Below are positions 46,559-57,470 of a stretch of 64,000 bases of DNA, one piece after another. The stretch covers positions 1,426,868 through 1,490,867 of the forward strand of contig OX393577.1 of NCBI GenBank assembly GCA_947652605.1, in the 5' to 3' direction. The stretch is from Elmis aenea (taxonomy: Eukaryota; Arthropoda; Insecta; Coleoptera; Elmidae). A program made the position numbers and the translations under genes. Numbering within the stretch: the first letter of the stretch is position 1; the number at the start of each line of letters is the position of its first letter. The notes beneath the pieces were generated by a model that was not told where the DNA came from, ran no database searches, and was given only the letters and a program-made list of their open reading frames with translations.

Positions 46559-49082
46559 GTATCAGATAGATTTGTGAGAAAATAGCGTGTTAACGCAGCA
46601 TATAGTAAAACGAACTAAAAGAAAGGAACACAGTTTGCATATTCAAATTTTCTACCTACTTGTAAAAATGTTAACAATACTTGAAAGTGAGTGAAAGATA
46701 GGACCGGTGTAACATAGGTCGAAAAGGTGTGATCTGTACAGGGTTTTTTTTATTCACAGAGCTTGCCTTTATCCTTAAAAATACTTTTAATCATTTCTCA
46801 CAAAATGAGCATTATATAAAAATTATTTTGCGAACAAAATAAGACGCCGTCTACAAAACATTCGCATACATTCAAGAAATTGAGAGTTTTGTGTACATAG
46901 GACCTGGGGTTTTTAAGGAACTGCAGCCAATTTTATCAATATCACTGACTAATGCAAGTTTATTTGTTTTTTAAAATATGTACAAGCAGTGTGCAGTGAT
47001 GTAACACCCTGGCATTTTATACATGAATACGAAAACCTTGTGCAAACAATTGTAGTGAACCAAGCTTTTTCAATTGAAGATGTAATTATTTCTTCTAATT
47101 TTAGCATGTTTCAATTATAAAGACAAAAAATCTGTGTAATTGACGCTGATTACCTAGTTATTAAAATGTAATTATTACTGGTTTTAACAAAAAATAAACA
47201 CTAGCAAATTGCTAAATTTATATATGTATTGCTAAGTAGTTTAATTGTGTGCTAATCGATCAGGATCTTTAGCTAAACATGAAGTATGTAACGAAAAAGA
47301 AATCTGCATTTGTTTATTCATATCCATAATTTCATGTGCTAAAAAAAACGTATTACAGATGCGTTTACCGAAGACATAACACCTATCCCAAAATTAGAAC
47401 GAGGTCCGCGCCTTACCTTTCAAGAAACTGGACATGAAACCACCTTCATGTTCGCCCAGTCCAATACATTTATACAAATTGATGGGGACCTAATTCAAAC
47501 TTTTCAGCTTAGGTACTCAAACAAAAATAGTTTTCTTATTTGTGTTTCCTAATTAATCTACGTTATTTCTCAGATTATGTCGCCAAATCTCGTTCCGTTT
47601 TCGAACGCGGCTACCCCATGGTTTATTAGTGTATCACAATGTTAAAGTTCCGCCAGGAATAGCCTTACAACCATATGCTCTCTATATTATAGTTCAGCAG
47701 GGCCAGTTAAAAGTTGTACATGTTTATGAAAAACATTCAACAGCTCTTACTGTTGGACGAGCACTAAACAGGGATAAATGGCATTCTGTTACGGTGAGTA
47801 CTTACTTGACAAATTATAAGGCATACAAATATGTTTATATTTATAGCCAAATTAAAGATTATTAGCCCTTAAATACGATTTTTAATCTTTCGTGAAAAAT
47901 GTGAAAAGTGCAAAGGCTTAATAAGTCTTGGTACTTTTTTCGACCTAAAAAATCGATTTCTTTGGAACCAAAGCAAATGGTTTCAAACTTCATATACACG
48001 TTATTTATGGCCAAATTAAGGTTTATTAGAACAGTGCAAATGCTTCAACAGAAATTTATTTTGCGATATCCTCCGTGATAATGCGCCAACGTTTTACTTC
48101 AAGACCGGCCCTTGTATCTTATTGTAACTGCTTGGAATGAAATTAAACTCATGCACTGGCTTTTAATACAAATTTCGAAATAATTCGCTAAAGATGTCGC
48201 CAGCTATCGGGTTAACAGTCAATTGAGTATATTTTCGCACATTTTTGGGTAGGATAGGCGCTTAAATACTTGTCAAACAAAAAATAAGGCCTAGTCGGAT
48301 AAGTGGAAGAAAATGTTGGCTAAATTATTTTGAACCGAAGCAAAACAATCTTAAATTTTGTTTGAACAAAGACGTGCCGTTACTATTCACTTCTACGCTT
48401 TTATTTTAGTGTAATTAATTATTTTCGCTGCTTTCTTATACTTATTATCGTTTATTTTATTACGAAACAAAATGCAAAATGTTTCAAAAATCTTGAATCA
48501 AAACTTTTTTCCATTTTATTCCGAAGTTTCGTTCTATCCCACTCGGACCATATGGTTTGTTCGGAATTTGGCCAAAAATTTACGAAATTAGCACTTAATG
48601 ACGGTCCATCCGATAGCTGGCGACATCTGGGACAAAATCTGTGGCGATTTGCACTAAATTAAATTAAAATGCATTTAGAGATCACATACAGGATGCGAAC
48701 ATTAAGTAAAGTCTTCTTATTTCGATACAGCAATTGCCTAATACCTAAAATAATGTTGAATAAAACTCTGATTAGCGGCATAATAGGAGAAAGAGTGTGT
48801 CTGTAAAATCCAAATGTCCATCAAATTAAAACGCCCGTAAAATAGCGTCAACATTAAACGAAAAGTCCCTTAAATAACAGTTTGTATATTTTGAGCCACA
48901 AATTAATTCGTTTGGCGTAGTTTCTTTAATTTAATAATGACTTGGCCGGTAAAATACGCTTATAATTTGAAGAAGTAACCACCTAGGACCATTAAACATT
49001 TAATCAATCGCTGAATTGTAAGTGAATATGCATTTCTCATAAGATGACGACGTGTCGCTCAATATTAACACGAGACCTGGGA
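46559..49082 (+). repeat. axo: segmental duplication, copy 2 (exons 2-3 of axo repeated)
   Basis: The copy contains intact versions of exon 2 (47359-47512) and exon 3 (47574-47793), with the same splice sites. The only protein changes are GDV to GDL and HVYGK to HVYEK; three further changes are silent. It lies 1.3 kb after axo exon 11, whose phase-1 donor fits the phase of this exon 2, so in-frame use is possible. No following exon for the second half of the laminin G fold was found in the window. An alternative haplotype placed in tandem by the assembler is another explanation. Confidence 0.8.
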
Positions 49083-49084
49083 GA

Positions 49085-49301
49085 TAAAGCGAAGTGTATA
49101 CAAATTTTCAAAATTGTTTATTACACGCTGAATGGTTGACTTGCTTGGCACATGATTAACATCAAAAAAATCAGGCAGTTTTCTTCGCGTATTCATAATT
49201 GAACAATTATTTAAATAAAATGTTTTAATAACTTCAACACGTTGTTGCGGAGTTAGATGTTCCATAATAAATTGTAATTGACTACTCTTTAAGACTGCCA
49301 A
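49085..49301 (-). pseudogene. transposase N-terminal helix-turn-helix remnant (mariner/DUF4817 type)
   Basis: Minus-strand reading gives LTPQQRVEVIKTFYLNNCSI, then VNHVPSKSTIQRVINNFENL. This paired HTH with P-SKSTIxRxIxxFE is the N-terminal DNA-binding part seen in front of mariner-type transposases. It directly adjoins the end of duplication copy 2. No catalytic part follows. Confidence 0.65.
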
Positions 49302-49384
49302 TTACTAAATGTTAAATGTCTGTCAAACAGAAATGAAGGCCAAAAAAAATCGGCCTGGCCTGGAACATAAAACGCACCCTGTAT

Positions 49385-49740
49385 TTGTTTTGCATTACCT
49401 TTTCATTTTCTAGTGGTTTGACTAATTCTAACTTACATCCTTTTGTTCCTATCTGTTTGGCGTTTTTAATCTGAACTTTCATACCTGCTCCTCTTTCAAT
49501 AAAGTGTTCAAATTCATGTATAAGGTTTGCTTTGTTATCAGTTTTTATCTCCAAGCCTGTCACAACATTTTCTGTTTCAGTTTCTTCAGTTCCTCTTCAT
49601 ATAATCTCTGGTCATGGTATATTTCTCCGACGTATACTCGTCGTTCTCGAGGTGTTTTGTTTCTTGCATATGTTTCATATCCTTCATTGTTTCTTTAATC
49701 ATGTTCGTAAGCATATCTACTTTTGTCATTGATAAATCGT
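49385..49740 (-). mobile_element. RTE-type ORF1 fragment
   Basis: Minus-strand frames give MTKVDMLTNMIKETMKDMKH (about 49.7 kb) and then GLEIKTDNKANLIHEFEHFI and MKVQIKNAKQIGTKGCKLEL, with EKVMQNK at about 49.4 kb. A coiled-coil followed by this small fold resembles the 5' part of RTE-type elements. The frames are broken and the fragment carries no RT. Confidence 0.5.
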
Positions 49741-49839
49741 GGTAAGTCCCGGTAAAACGAGGTTTTTATCGCCGCAATCTCAGCCAACAATAACACGTCC
49801 GACTCGATTAAAAGTCCGAACTCAACTTTTAACGAAGGT

Positions 49840-50065
49840 GGCTATGGAATTATTTACGGTTGAAAAAATCGTCAGTTTTTAGTTTTTTTCAAATTATTTG
49901 TAAAAAGTTGAATGTGTAGGTAAAATGTTCAAATGGCATTAAAAACGTCTTGCAATTCTGCACAACTTTGTTAATTTAACCGACTTTGTAACTCTTATAA
50001 TAACAAAGTTACCCGTACTACATAATATGTAGATTATTGTCAACCTGTAATTATGTGTTACATAA
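49840..50065 (+). repeat. dispersed repeat, partner at 26.88-27.11 kb
   Basis: AATTTAACCGACTTTGTAAC and CTTATAATAACAAAGTTACC, followed by ATGTAGATTATTGTC, match the first copy in the same orientation. Confidence 0.6.
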
Positions 50066-50564
50066 ATATTAATAATAATGTGTTTGAGCAATTAAGTTAT
50101 TGTAAGTATTTCTACTAAATGGTGATAAAATTTTCCGTCCCGAGTTTTTAACTTTCCAAACTACTGTAAATAAATACACACAAAGAACGTGGTTTTCCCT
50201 AGTTACCGGTATTTTATTGTTACAATTTCAAAGTGAACAGTAGTTTCGTTGTTTAATGGTTTTTGTACAGGAACAATTGTAGTTGATGCATTATCAGTGG
50301 CGTAGCGAGCGTAAGTGGCGCCCGGGGCATATAATTTTTTTGCGCCCCCCCCCCACTCGTCTGTATTTTTATTGTAGTTTTTGAGTTGAAAGTAAAATAA
50401 TGTTGTGTTGTATATAAGTTGTTTCCGGGTTGGAACCCCATAAAGGAGGACGAAACGTCGGTTATGAAGAAACCTTCGACGCGGTTCCAACCCGTTACAA
50501 CTTATACAGGGTGACTGAAATTCGAGTTTAAGCATGGGGATCTCGCTTATTATAATAGCTAGAG

Positions 50565-51824
50565 CAGGCGTTCCCAACCTGTGGTACGTGTACCGGTTCC
50601 GGTACGCGAATGTCAAGCTACCGGTACGCGATAAGCAAATGAAATAATTATTTTTTATAGCATCTTTGTTATGTGATATCACATGTGTGTAAAAGAAGTA
50701 GAAGATAGTAACAGATTTGTAGACACATATGTACATTTAAAATAATGATCGGTTTATGTCGGGTGATCGAAAATGATTGATGCCCGCTAATTTCAGATCG
50801 AAAATAAAATAACCAATCATTGCTTAATATTGAGTCTGATGTTCGCCTTAAACGGCTTAAACTGACCAAAATTTAACTAGATATTTCTACACTGATAAAA
50901 AGTAAACAGGCGCAACCCTCACATTAATTACAATAATTAGAATTATTATTATATCTATACAGGGTGTTTCTTAAATATTGCGAAAAAATTCAGCTGGTAA
51001 TTCCTTATCCAAAAATTAAGGGGGGTCTTTTGTATAAATTTTTTTCCTTAGACGTCTCCTTTTTGAGTTACACCCCCCTAAAGGTGAGTGTAAAATTGGG
51101 TTTTTATTTTATTTCTCAAATTTGAACAAATTTAGGGAAATTATATTTAGTAGATGTTTTATACTTGCAAAATTTTAACCCACCAAAAAGTTCTGACAAA
51201 AAAACCAACAAGGGTCGCACTTTTCAGCCCCCGGTGAAGGTGGCAGATGATCGAAAATATTACCATGGGAAACCTTTTACTAAGTATAAAACAAATACCA
51301 AATATCATTCTTCTACATTTAACCAAATATCATTCTTCTACATTTATCCAAATTTGAGAAATAAAATAAAGGGGGGTGTAACTTAGAAAGGAGACGTCTA
51401 CTAAGGAAAATAAATTAAATGAAAGAACCCCCTTAATTTTCGATAAGGAATCACCACCTGAATTTTTTCGCAATATTAAGAAACACTCTGTATATGATAC
51501 AAATGCATTTATATTTAGTGTAATAAAAGTATTTGCGAATTAAATTGTTTTTATTACAACTGTACATAAAGCATTGCATTCTGTTTCCAAAATATTTACC
51601 TAAAAAAAGTCATCAGTTGGGAATTTAGGAAAGTTTTATTGTAAGATTAGTCCTTTTTTTTGCTCGACAAAATATTTGAGAGAGACAAGCGACAAAAAAA
51701 GTCATCACTTGAGAATTCAGGATTTTTTTTGGGCTTGTTTTTCCAAAAATATTTACTTACTGGTACGCCACCATATTGTCTACTACAAACCGGTACAATA
51801 TCTTAAAAAGATTGGGAACCTCTG
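50565..51824. mobile_element. hAT-type MITE, third nesting level
   Basis: Flanked by the 8-base duplication AGCTAGAG (50557-50564 and 51825-51832), created inside the left arm of the family-A element. The ends are inverted: CAGGCGTTCCCAACCTGTGG and, read in reverse from the right, CAGAGGTTCCCAATCTTTTT. The CAG..TTCCCAA terminus is typical of hAT non-autonomous elements. GGTACG/CCGGTAC motifs recur at both ends. Confidence 0.85.
50958..51492. mobile_element. TACAGGGTGTTTCTTAA element, innermost nesting level
   Basis: Left end TACAGGGTGTTTCTTAAATA and the right end TTAAGAAACACTCTGTA are inverted, with long inverted arms (GCGAAAAAATTCAGCTGGTA against ACCACCTGAATTTTTTCGCA, and TAAGGGGGGTC against CCCCCTTA). 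TA on both sides. About 535 bases, non-coding. Confidence 0.8.
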
Positions 51825-52908
51825 AGCTAGAGTATAGGTTTAAATTTGGCGTAGTTTCTAAATTCGATGCTCATTGATAATCCAAAGAGAAATTGGAAAT
51901 ATCTCAATCGGTATCCTAGAAAATTAGGAAAATACCATTTTTGAAAGTCATCTATAACTCCTTTGGAGTTTGAAATATTTTAAATGTGTAAAAACATTGC
52001 CCAAGCAACTTTTTAAGCCGAATCGGATGGTGGTCACAAATTTTTCCTAGATCGATTCGTTTTTGTTTTATGGCAACCAACTTTGTTTTTTTCTTATGAG
52101 CAGCATATCGCGTTTTTCGTTATTAAAGTTCATTTTTACGTATTTATTGTGACAAGTAACAGGCTTTCAAAACTTTTAGTTTGTTGATCGGTTGTCATGG
52201 AAGCAACATAAACTACAATGACCAGCCAATCTGATTTATAGTTGTTATTGTTAAAAACTTATTTTTTCAAAGTTGACAATGAAAGGAGTAACATACTATT
52301 TAATTATGTAAATAGCGAAAATTGCGTCTGAAAGAAAAAACAAAGTTGATTGTCATAAAACAAAAACAAATCGATCTAGGAAAAATTTGTGATCAGTGAC
52401 CACCATGCGATTCGGCTTAAAAAGTTGCTTGGGCAATGTTTCAACACATTTGAAATATTTCACACTCCAAAGGAGTTATAGACTATTTTCAAAAATCGTA
52501 TTTTCCAGTTTTTCCTAATTGTCTCGGATACCGTTTGAGATATTTCCAATTTGTCTTTGGATTATCAATGAGCATCGAATTTAGCAACTTTGCCAAATTT
52601 AAACCTACACCCTATATATTATAAGAAGCGAGATCCCCATGCTTAAACTCGAATTTCAATCACCCTGTATACATTGGACATCGGCTGCGGAAGCCTACAA
52701 CATAGATTAATGTTGTGTTATTTATTCAAATACGCTGCAATGAAAATAAGAACAAATTATAAAATAATAATTGCAACTTTAGTTTTCTGGCTTTAAATAA
52801 GTGAAATAAACGCAAAAATATTTTGTCTTGGCGGCGCCCCCCAAGACTGGTGCCCGGGGCATCGATAGCCCCCTTGTCCCCCCCCGTCGCTACGCCACTG
52901 TGCATTAT

Positions 52909-55345
52909 TGCGGTTTTTATCGTTAATGAATGTATCTATGGAGGCAGGGTAATACGTAATAAGTTTTAAACTTGCATCAGATAACAACAAAAACATTTAA
53001 GTTTATTATTTAAACACAAAAAAGGCATAACTAACGGTCTCCTTGAAATGTCCTAGAATCAACATTTTTTGTTGTAATATTTATTATATTAAAAAAAAAA
53101 CAATTAAGGACTTGCAACAATATAACGTTTGTGTACGTTTTCCATTCAGAGTTTTTGATTTTAACTTGGCTTTTAATAAATGGTTTAGTTTAACAGTTTC
53201 ATAAATGGAGCAGTTTGCCGTTCTTACTAACCACCTAATTCATTCCTGAACCATTATTAGTCGATTGTCGATTCGTCGTAAATCGAACCCTTGAGGTACG
53301 TCCAAACAAGCGCGCCAATCCGTGTGCATTTTACGTCTAAATAGGGACTGAGAACAGAACAAAAACGAACACGTTAAACGAAATTAACCGACATTCTTTT
53401 AAGAACGAAAACGAAATTAATATTTTTCGTTCAAGAACTAGAACGAAAACGAAATTAAATAATTGATGGTTGGATCATCAATAAATAATAATATACACTT
53501 GATTGGACAACAGAAGGCACCTAATAATCACGTCATTTTTAACAATTTAGGTAAAAGTATAATATTTGACGTTGATGATCTATGTTTTGATAAACTAGTT
53601 GTGTTTTTGCACCTGACGGGTGGTGTACTAAATTAAATGCACTAAATTTATTTGGATTTATGTTAAATGTGTTTAACAATTTGGTAAATTTAATATGGCG
53701 GTTCGCTAGTCTAAATTATGCCGTCCATAATGATCAAAACCGAACATATTGCCGTTTACAATTTAGCGGGGAACCAACGATTGCTAAGAAACAGAAACAA
53801 AAATATAAATGAACTTTAAAATTCATCACAAACATTTTGTATCTTACATTTATTATATATATAATAACTTGCGAACTAAGAGAACTATGGCTACTTTTTT
53901 TTAATTTTCGAATTCAGCACAATATTGAGCAACTTTGTGTACCATAAGCTGAATAAAAATAGGTAAATTTGTCAGCCTACACGTCAATTTTTTTACCAAA
54001 AAATTACTTGTAAGGTAAATCCTTTACTATATTGCCCCTGATTGGGGACAAAATGTAATAAAAAGTAATTTAATCCAAAAGCAAGTAGTTTTTAAAATTA
54101 TTGGAATCACCTATTAGAAATTAGAAGAATCTGGGCAAAGGATAGGTAAATTTTTTTGTTATTAAAATTATTGACCCGATGCGTCTAACAACAAATTTGT
54201 TAGTAAACTTGTACCTAGCTATTGTTTAACACGATCAAGGTTGATTAGCGCGGTTAATATTCGCTTACAAGGAAATCAACAATTTAACATTGAATTCATT
54301 GATTACTTTTTACAAATCATAGTTGTGGAATGTGTGTGATATAATGAGAATAAAGTGACATTTCGTCGTTCGTGATATATTAATCAAGCCATTCAACACA
54401 GAACACTAGAACGATTAATTTTCATTGTAAATTTATTTATGTTAAATTAAAAATTGTTTTTTGTTTATTTTATTTATTTATATCCTAAAGCTGTTTAAAT
54501 TATTATGGTTCATGTAATTTTTAATTTAAAAAAAATATTTCAAACTGTATAAAATAAATTTAATACCTATCTACTGACAAAAAGACGAGACCCGAGAGTG
54601 TCGAAACCGGTCTAGCATTTCTATGAGTTTATTATTGCTTTCACACGAGACATATAATATACTACATACTTTTTTTTCAGAAACAAATTTTATCGATAAC
54701 TACACTCATATGTTAAATTCTCCATAATGACGTCACGTTTTGTCGTTATGACAGCGGATAAAAAGGTACCTAACTAATATCCACTTGCATTTTTGCATGT
54801 AACTTTTGTTACTATGCAACCGACTTATTTGATTGTAACTTAGTCAAAGATTTTGACGTTTTGTCAGTTATTATTTGAAGGTTATAATTTATTCGTGCAG
54901 TTTTCGTACCGAATTACACTCGAGCTTTGTTTTTATCCTGGACAAACTTGCTTTTACTAAACTCAAGTTCGGTTGTCCGGCTAAAAAAAAAGCTCTCGTG
55001 TAATTACTCCCGAATATTTTAGGTTGTTGTTGCAATAAATAATTATATGTATTTAGAATTTTATTAACGTCACTTTTGCAAAAAACTGGATGGAAACGAC
55101 AAAATTTTAAAGTAAAAATTATGTCCTACTGTAACAAATAAAAGTATAAAATAGAAATGATGTAGTTTTACAGCAATTTTAATGCAAATCGTAAGAGGAA
55201 TAGAAAATAAGTAACGAACAAAATGTATATACAAAGTGTTCGAAAAAGCTGTGAAAACATTAATGAGATTTCTAAATATGTATACAGGTTGTCCCAAACA
55301 TACCACCTCGATTATTTAGCTTGTTTTTAAAATATCACCCATAAA
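52909..55345. other. gene-free AT-rich interval
   Basis: No gene recognised. Within it, 53368-53455 holds three copies of a GAACGAAAACGAAATTAA-like unit, and a second TGACGTCA octamer lies at 54728. The rest is AT-rich. Confidence 0.4.
53368..53455 (+). repeat. short AACGAAAACGAAATTAA repeat
   Basis: Imperfect direct repeats of about 17 bases (CGTTAAACGAAATTAACC, AACGAAAACGAAATTAAT, AACGAAAACGAAATTAAA). Confidence 0.6.
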
Positions 55346-55350
55346 CTTTA

Positions 55351-56065
55351 TACAAAGTGTTTGAAATTCAAGTTTAAACAGGGGGATCTCGCGTATTATA
55401 ATAGCTAGATTATAGGTTTAAATTTGGTAAAGCTGCTAAATTCGGTGCTTATTATTAATCCAAAGAGAAATTGAAAATATCTGAAACGGTATCCAAGAAA
55501 ATTAGGTAAAACCGGAAAATAGGATTTTTGAACATCGTCTATAATTCCTATGAATTATTTCATGTGTAAAAACATTGCTTAAACAACTTTTTAAGCCGAA
55601 TCGGATGGTAATCACTAATTTTTTCTAGGTCAATTCGTTTTTGTTTTACGACAGCCAACTGTTTTTTTTTTATATGGGTACAATTTTTGCTGCTTACATA
55701 ATCAAATAGAATTGTTTTTTTTTCTAATTTCAATGATGTATTACTATGTATTTTGCTTCTACATTCATTGTCACACTTGTAAAATTGCGTTTTGGACAAC
55801 AACCACTATAAATCAGGTAGCCCGGTCGTTGTGGTTTATGTCGTTACTATGACAACCAATCAACAAAGCCCATTATTATTATCGTAATGATTCGTATAAA
55901 TGAAGTTCACTAACGAAGAAAAACGAGATATGCTGCGAATTTTTTTATTAATTGAATAGGAATTTTAATTAAGAAAAAATAAAGTTGGTTGTCATAATGT
56001 CATAAAATAAAAACAGATAAACCTGGGAAAAATAAATGATTACTAGTCGATTTGGCTTAAGTATA
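55351..56065. repeat. TACAGGGTG-family-A copy
   Basis: The left part (ACAAAGTGTTTGAAATTCAA, then GGGGGATCTCGCGTATTATA, ATAGCTAGATTATAGGTTTA) repeats the 50.5-kb element. Inner arms AAGCCGAATCGGATGGTAAT and, inverted, TTACTAGTCGATTTGGCTTA bound the palindromic centre. The copy lacks a clear right end. Confidence 0.65.
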
Positions 56066-56344
56066 TTTTTTAAAGTGCTGTTTTCTTCTCTGCCATTGTG
56101 TATGAATCATAACTAAAAGTTGGGAATATCGAAATTTTGATAAGTATTGATACAGATTAGAGAATGTCTGTTCAATATTTTTGATCTTCTGGGCCGCATC
56201 GCCCAACAAAGGGTTTTTATGTGCCGCAAATTTAATTTAATATTTATTTATGACTGCAATGTTACCCATTTTACCATTGAGTATAATAAAACAACGTTTC
56301 TTGTTTTAAAAAAAAAATATATAACAGTTTTAATGTGAACAGAT

Positions 56345-57470
56345 AAACACATGAAATTCGAGTTGTGACATAAAGTTATATTTTTTTAAATGGAACCCAT
56401 AGTTGGCTGTGGCATCACGAGAAAGAGGATTTTTTCCCCATTCCCATTATTTATATCATGTGGGGTCGATTTATTCATTGTCCTTACATTATAGCAAAAA
56501 TCTACAATTTTCAAAGAAATTTCGCTGTTTTCTAGCAGTAGCTTTGTAATTGTGGATTGTTTAATTGTTACTATAATAATATTTAACCTTATAAATACGA
56601 AATCGCCTATGAAAATCACGAAAAATTTGAAATGGCACTTTTTTGATAAGAGTGCAGTGGCGTAGACAATTTTTCAAAAATAATTTCGAAACTCGAGTTA
56701 CCTATGATAAAGTTGTATTTTTTTTGAATGGGACTCATAGAAGGCTGGGGCATTATGAGGATAAAGATTTTTTTCCTATTTGGGGTTGATTTTTCCTTAC
56801 ATTATTAAAAAAAATTAGTAATTTTTAAGATTTCAATTTTTTCTAGTAGTGGTGTTGTGCCCTTATAATAATTAATAATTCTGAAGCTGCAAGTGAAACA
56901 TATTTTAATCGTTACTCATAAAGAAGACAACCTAATAAATCTAATATTGAAAGATTAAAACAAAATCTCATTTTTCATTAGATTTATTAGATTGCCTTCT
57001 TTCTCGGTCACGATTAAAATAAGTTTCACTTGCAGCTTTAGAATTATTATTACTTTGAATAAAACATTCTAACATATCATACTTTTCGTAATATTCGTAA
57101 GTCATTACATGTTTTTAAGGAACAAAAATATAATACAATCAACAATTAAATTAAACGTGATTCGTTTTGTCAAACTATCGTTAAAACAACAGAATGACAG
57201 CTTGTTTTACCAAAGTATATTCTTAATGACATAAGCCTACTACTAGAAAAAAAAATGAAACATCAAAAATTACCTAATTTTGCTATAATGTAAGGAAACG
57301 AATAAATCGACCTTTCATGATATATTATTGGAATGGGGAAAAAATCCCCTTTTTTGTGATGCCACCGCCAACTATGGTTTCCATTTAAAAAAATACAACT
57401 TTATGTCATAACTCGAATTTCGAAAAAATTGTTGAAAAATTATCTACGCCACTGCATTTTTATCAAAAAG
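56345..57470. repeat. large imperfect palindrome containing a CAGTGGCGTAGAC element
   Basis: Left outer arm 56350-56510 is inverted at 57265-57425 (CATAGTTGGCTGTGGCATCA against GATGCCACCGCCAACTATGG). A CAGTGGCGTAGACAATTTTT end (56655) is inverted near 57447. Inside, 56690-56815 directly repeats the left arm, and 56873-57053 is a further hairpin (CTGAAGCTGCAAGTGAAACA against TTTCACTTGCAGCTTTAG). The CAGTGGCGTAG start resembles the hAT end at 50295. Confidence 0.65.

Larger units (their letters stand above)
50505..52669. mobile_element. TACAGGGTG-family-A element, second nesting level
   Basis: It starts TACAGGGTGACTGAAATTCG and ends with the inverted version (…CACCCTGTA), with TA on both sides. 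From each end the next 60 bases are inverted copies (TTTAAGCATGGGGATCTCGC, TTATTATAATAGCTAGA). Inner arms AAGCCGAATCGGATGGTGGT and CCACCATGCGATTCGGCTTA show the whole element is a long imperfect palindrome. Non-coding. Confidence 0.8.
50295..52900. mobile_element. hAT-type element, outermost of four nested insertions
   Basis: Left end CAGTGGCGTAGCGAGCGTAA, right end read in reverse CAGTGGCGTAGCGACGGGGG. The 8-base duplication TGCATTAT flanks both sides (50287-50294 and 52901-52908), which marks a hAT insertion. The element is rich in GGCGCCCGGGGC/GCCCCGGGC near both ends. No transposase remains. Most of its length is later insertions. Confidence 0.85.

Noticed and set aside
50203..50736. Open frame of 177 codons on the minus strand
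   Set aside because: It runs across a transposon edge, including the hAT terminus and the family-A terminus, and shows no protein likeness.
54728..54735. Second TGACGTCA octamer as a promoter element
   Set aside because: It stands in AT-rich DNA with no gene start nearby; an eight-base match is expected by chance now and then.
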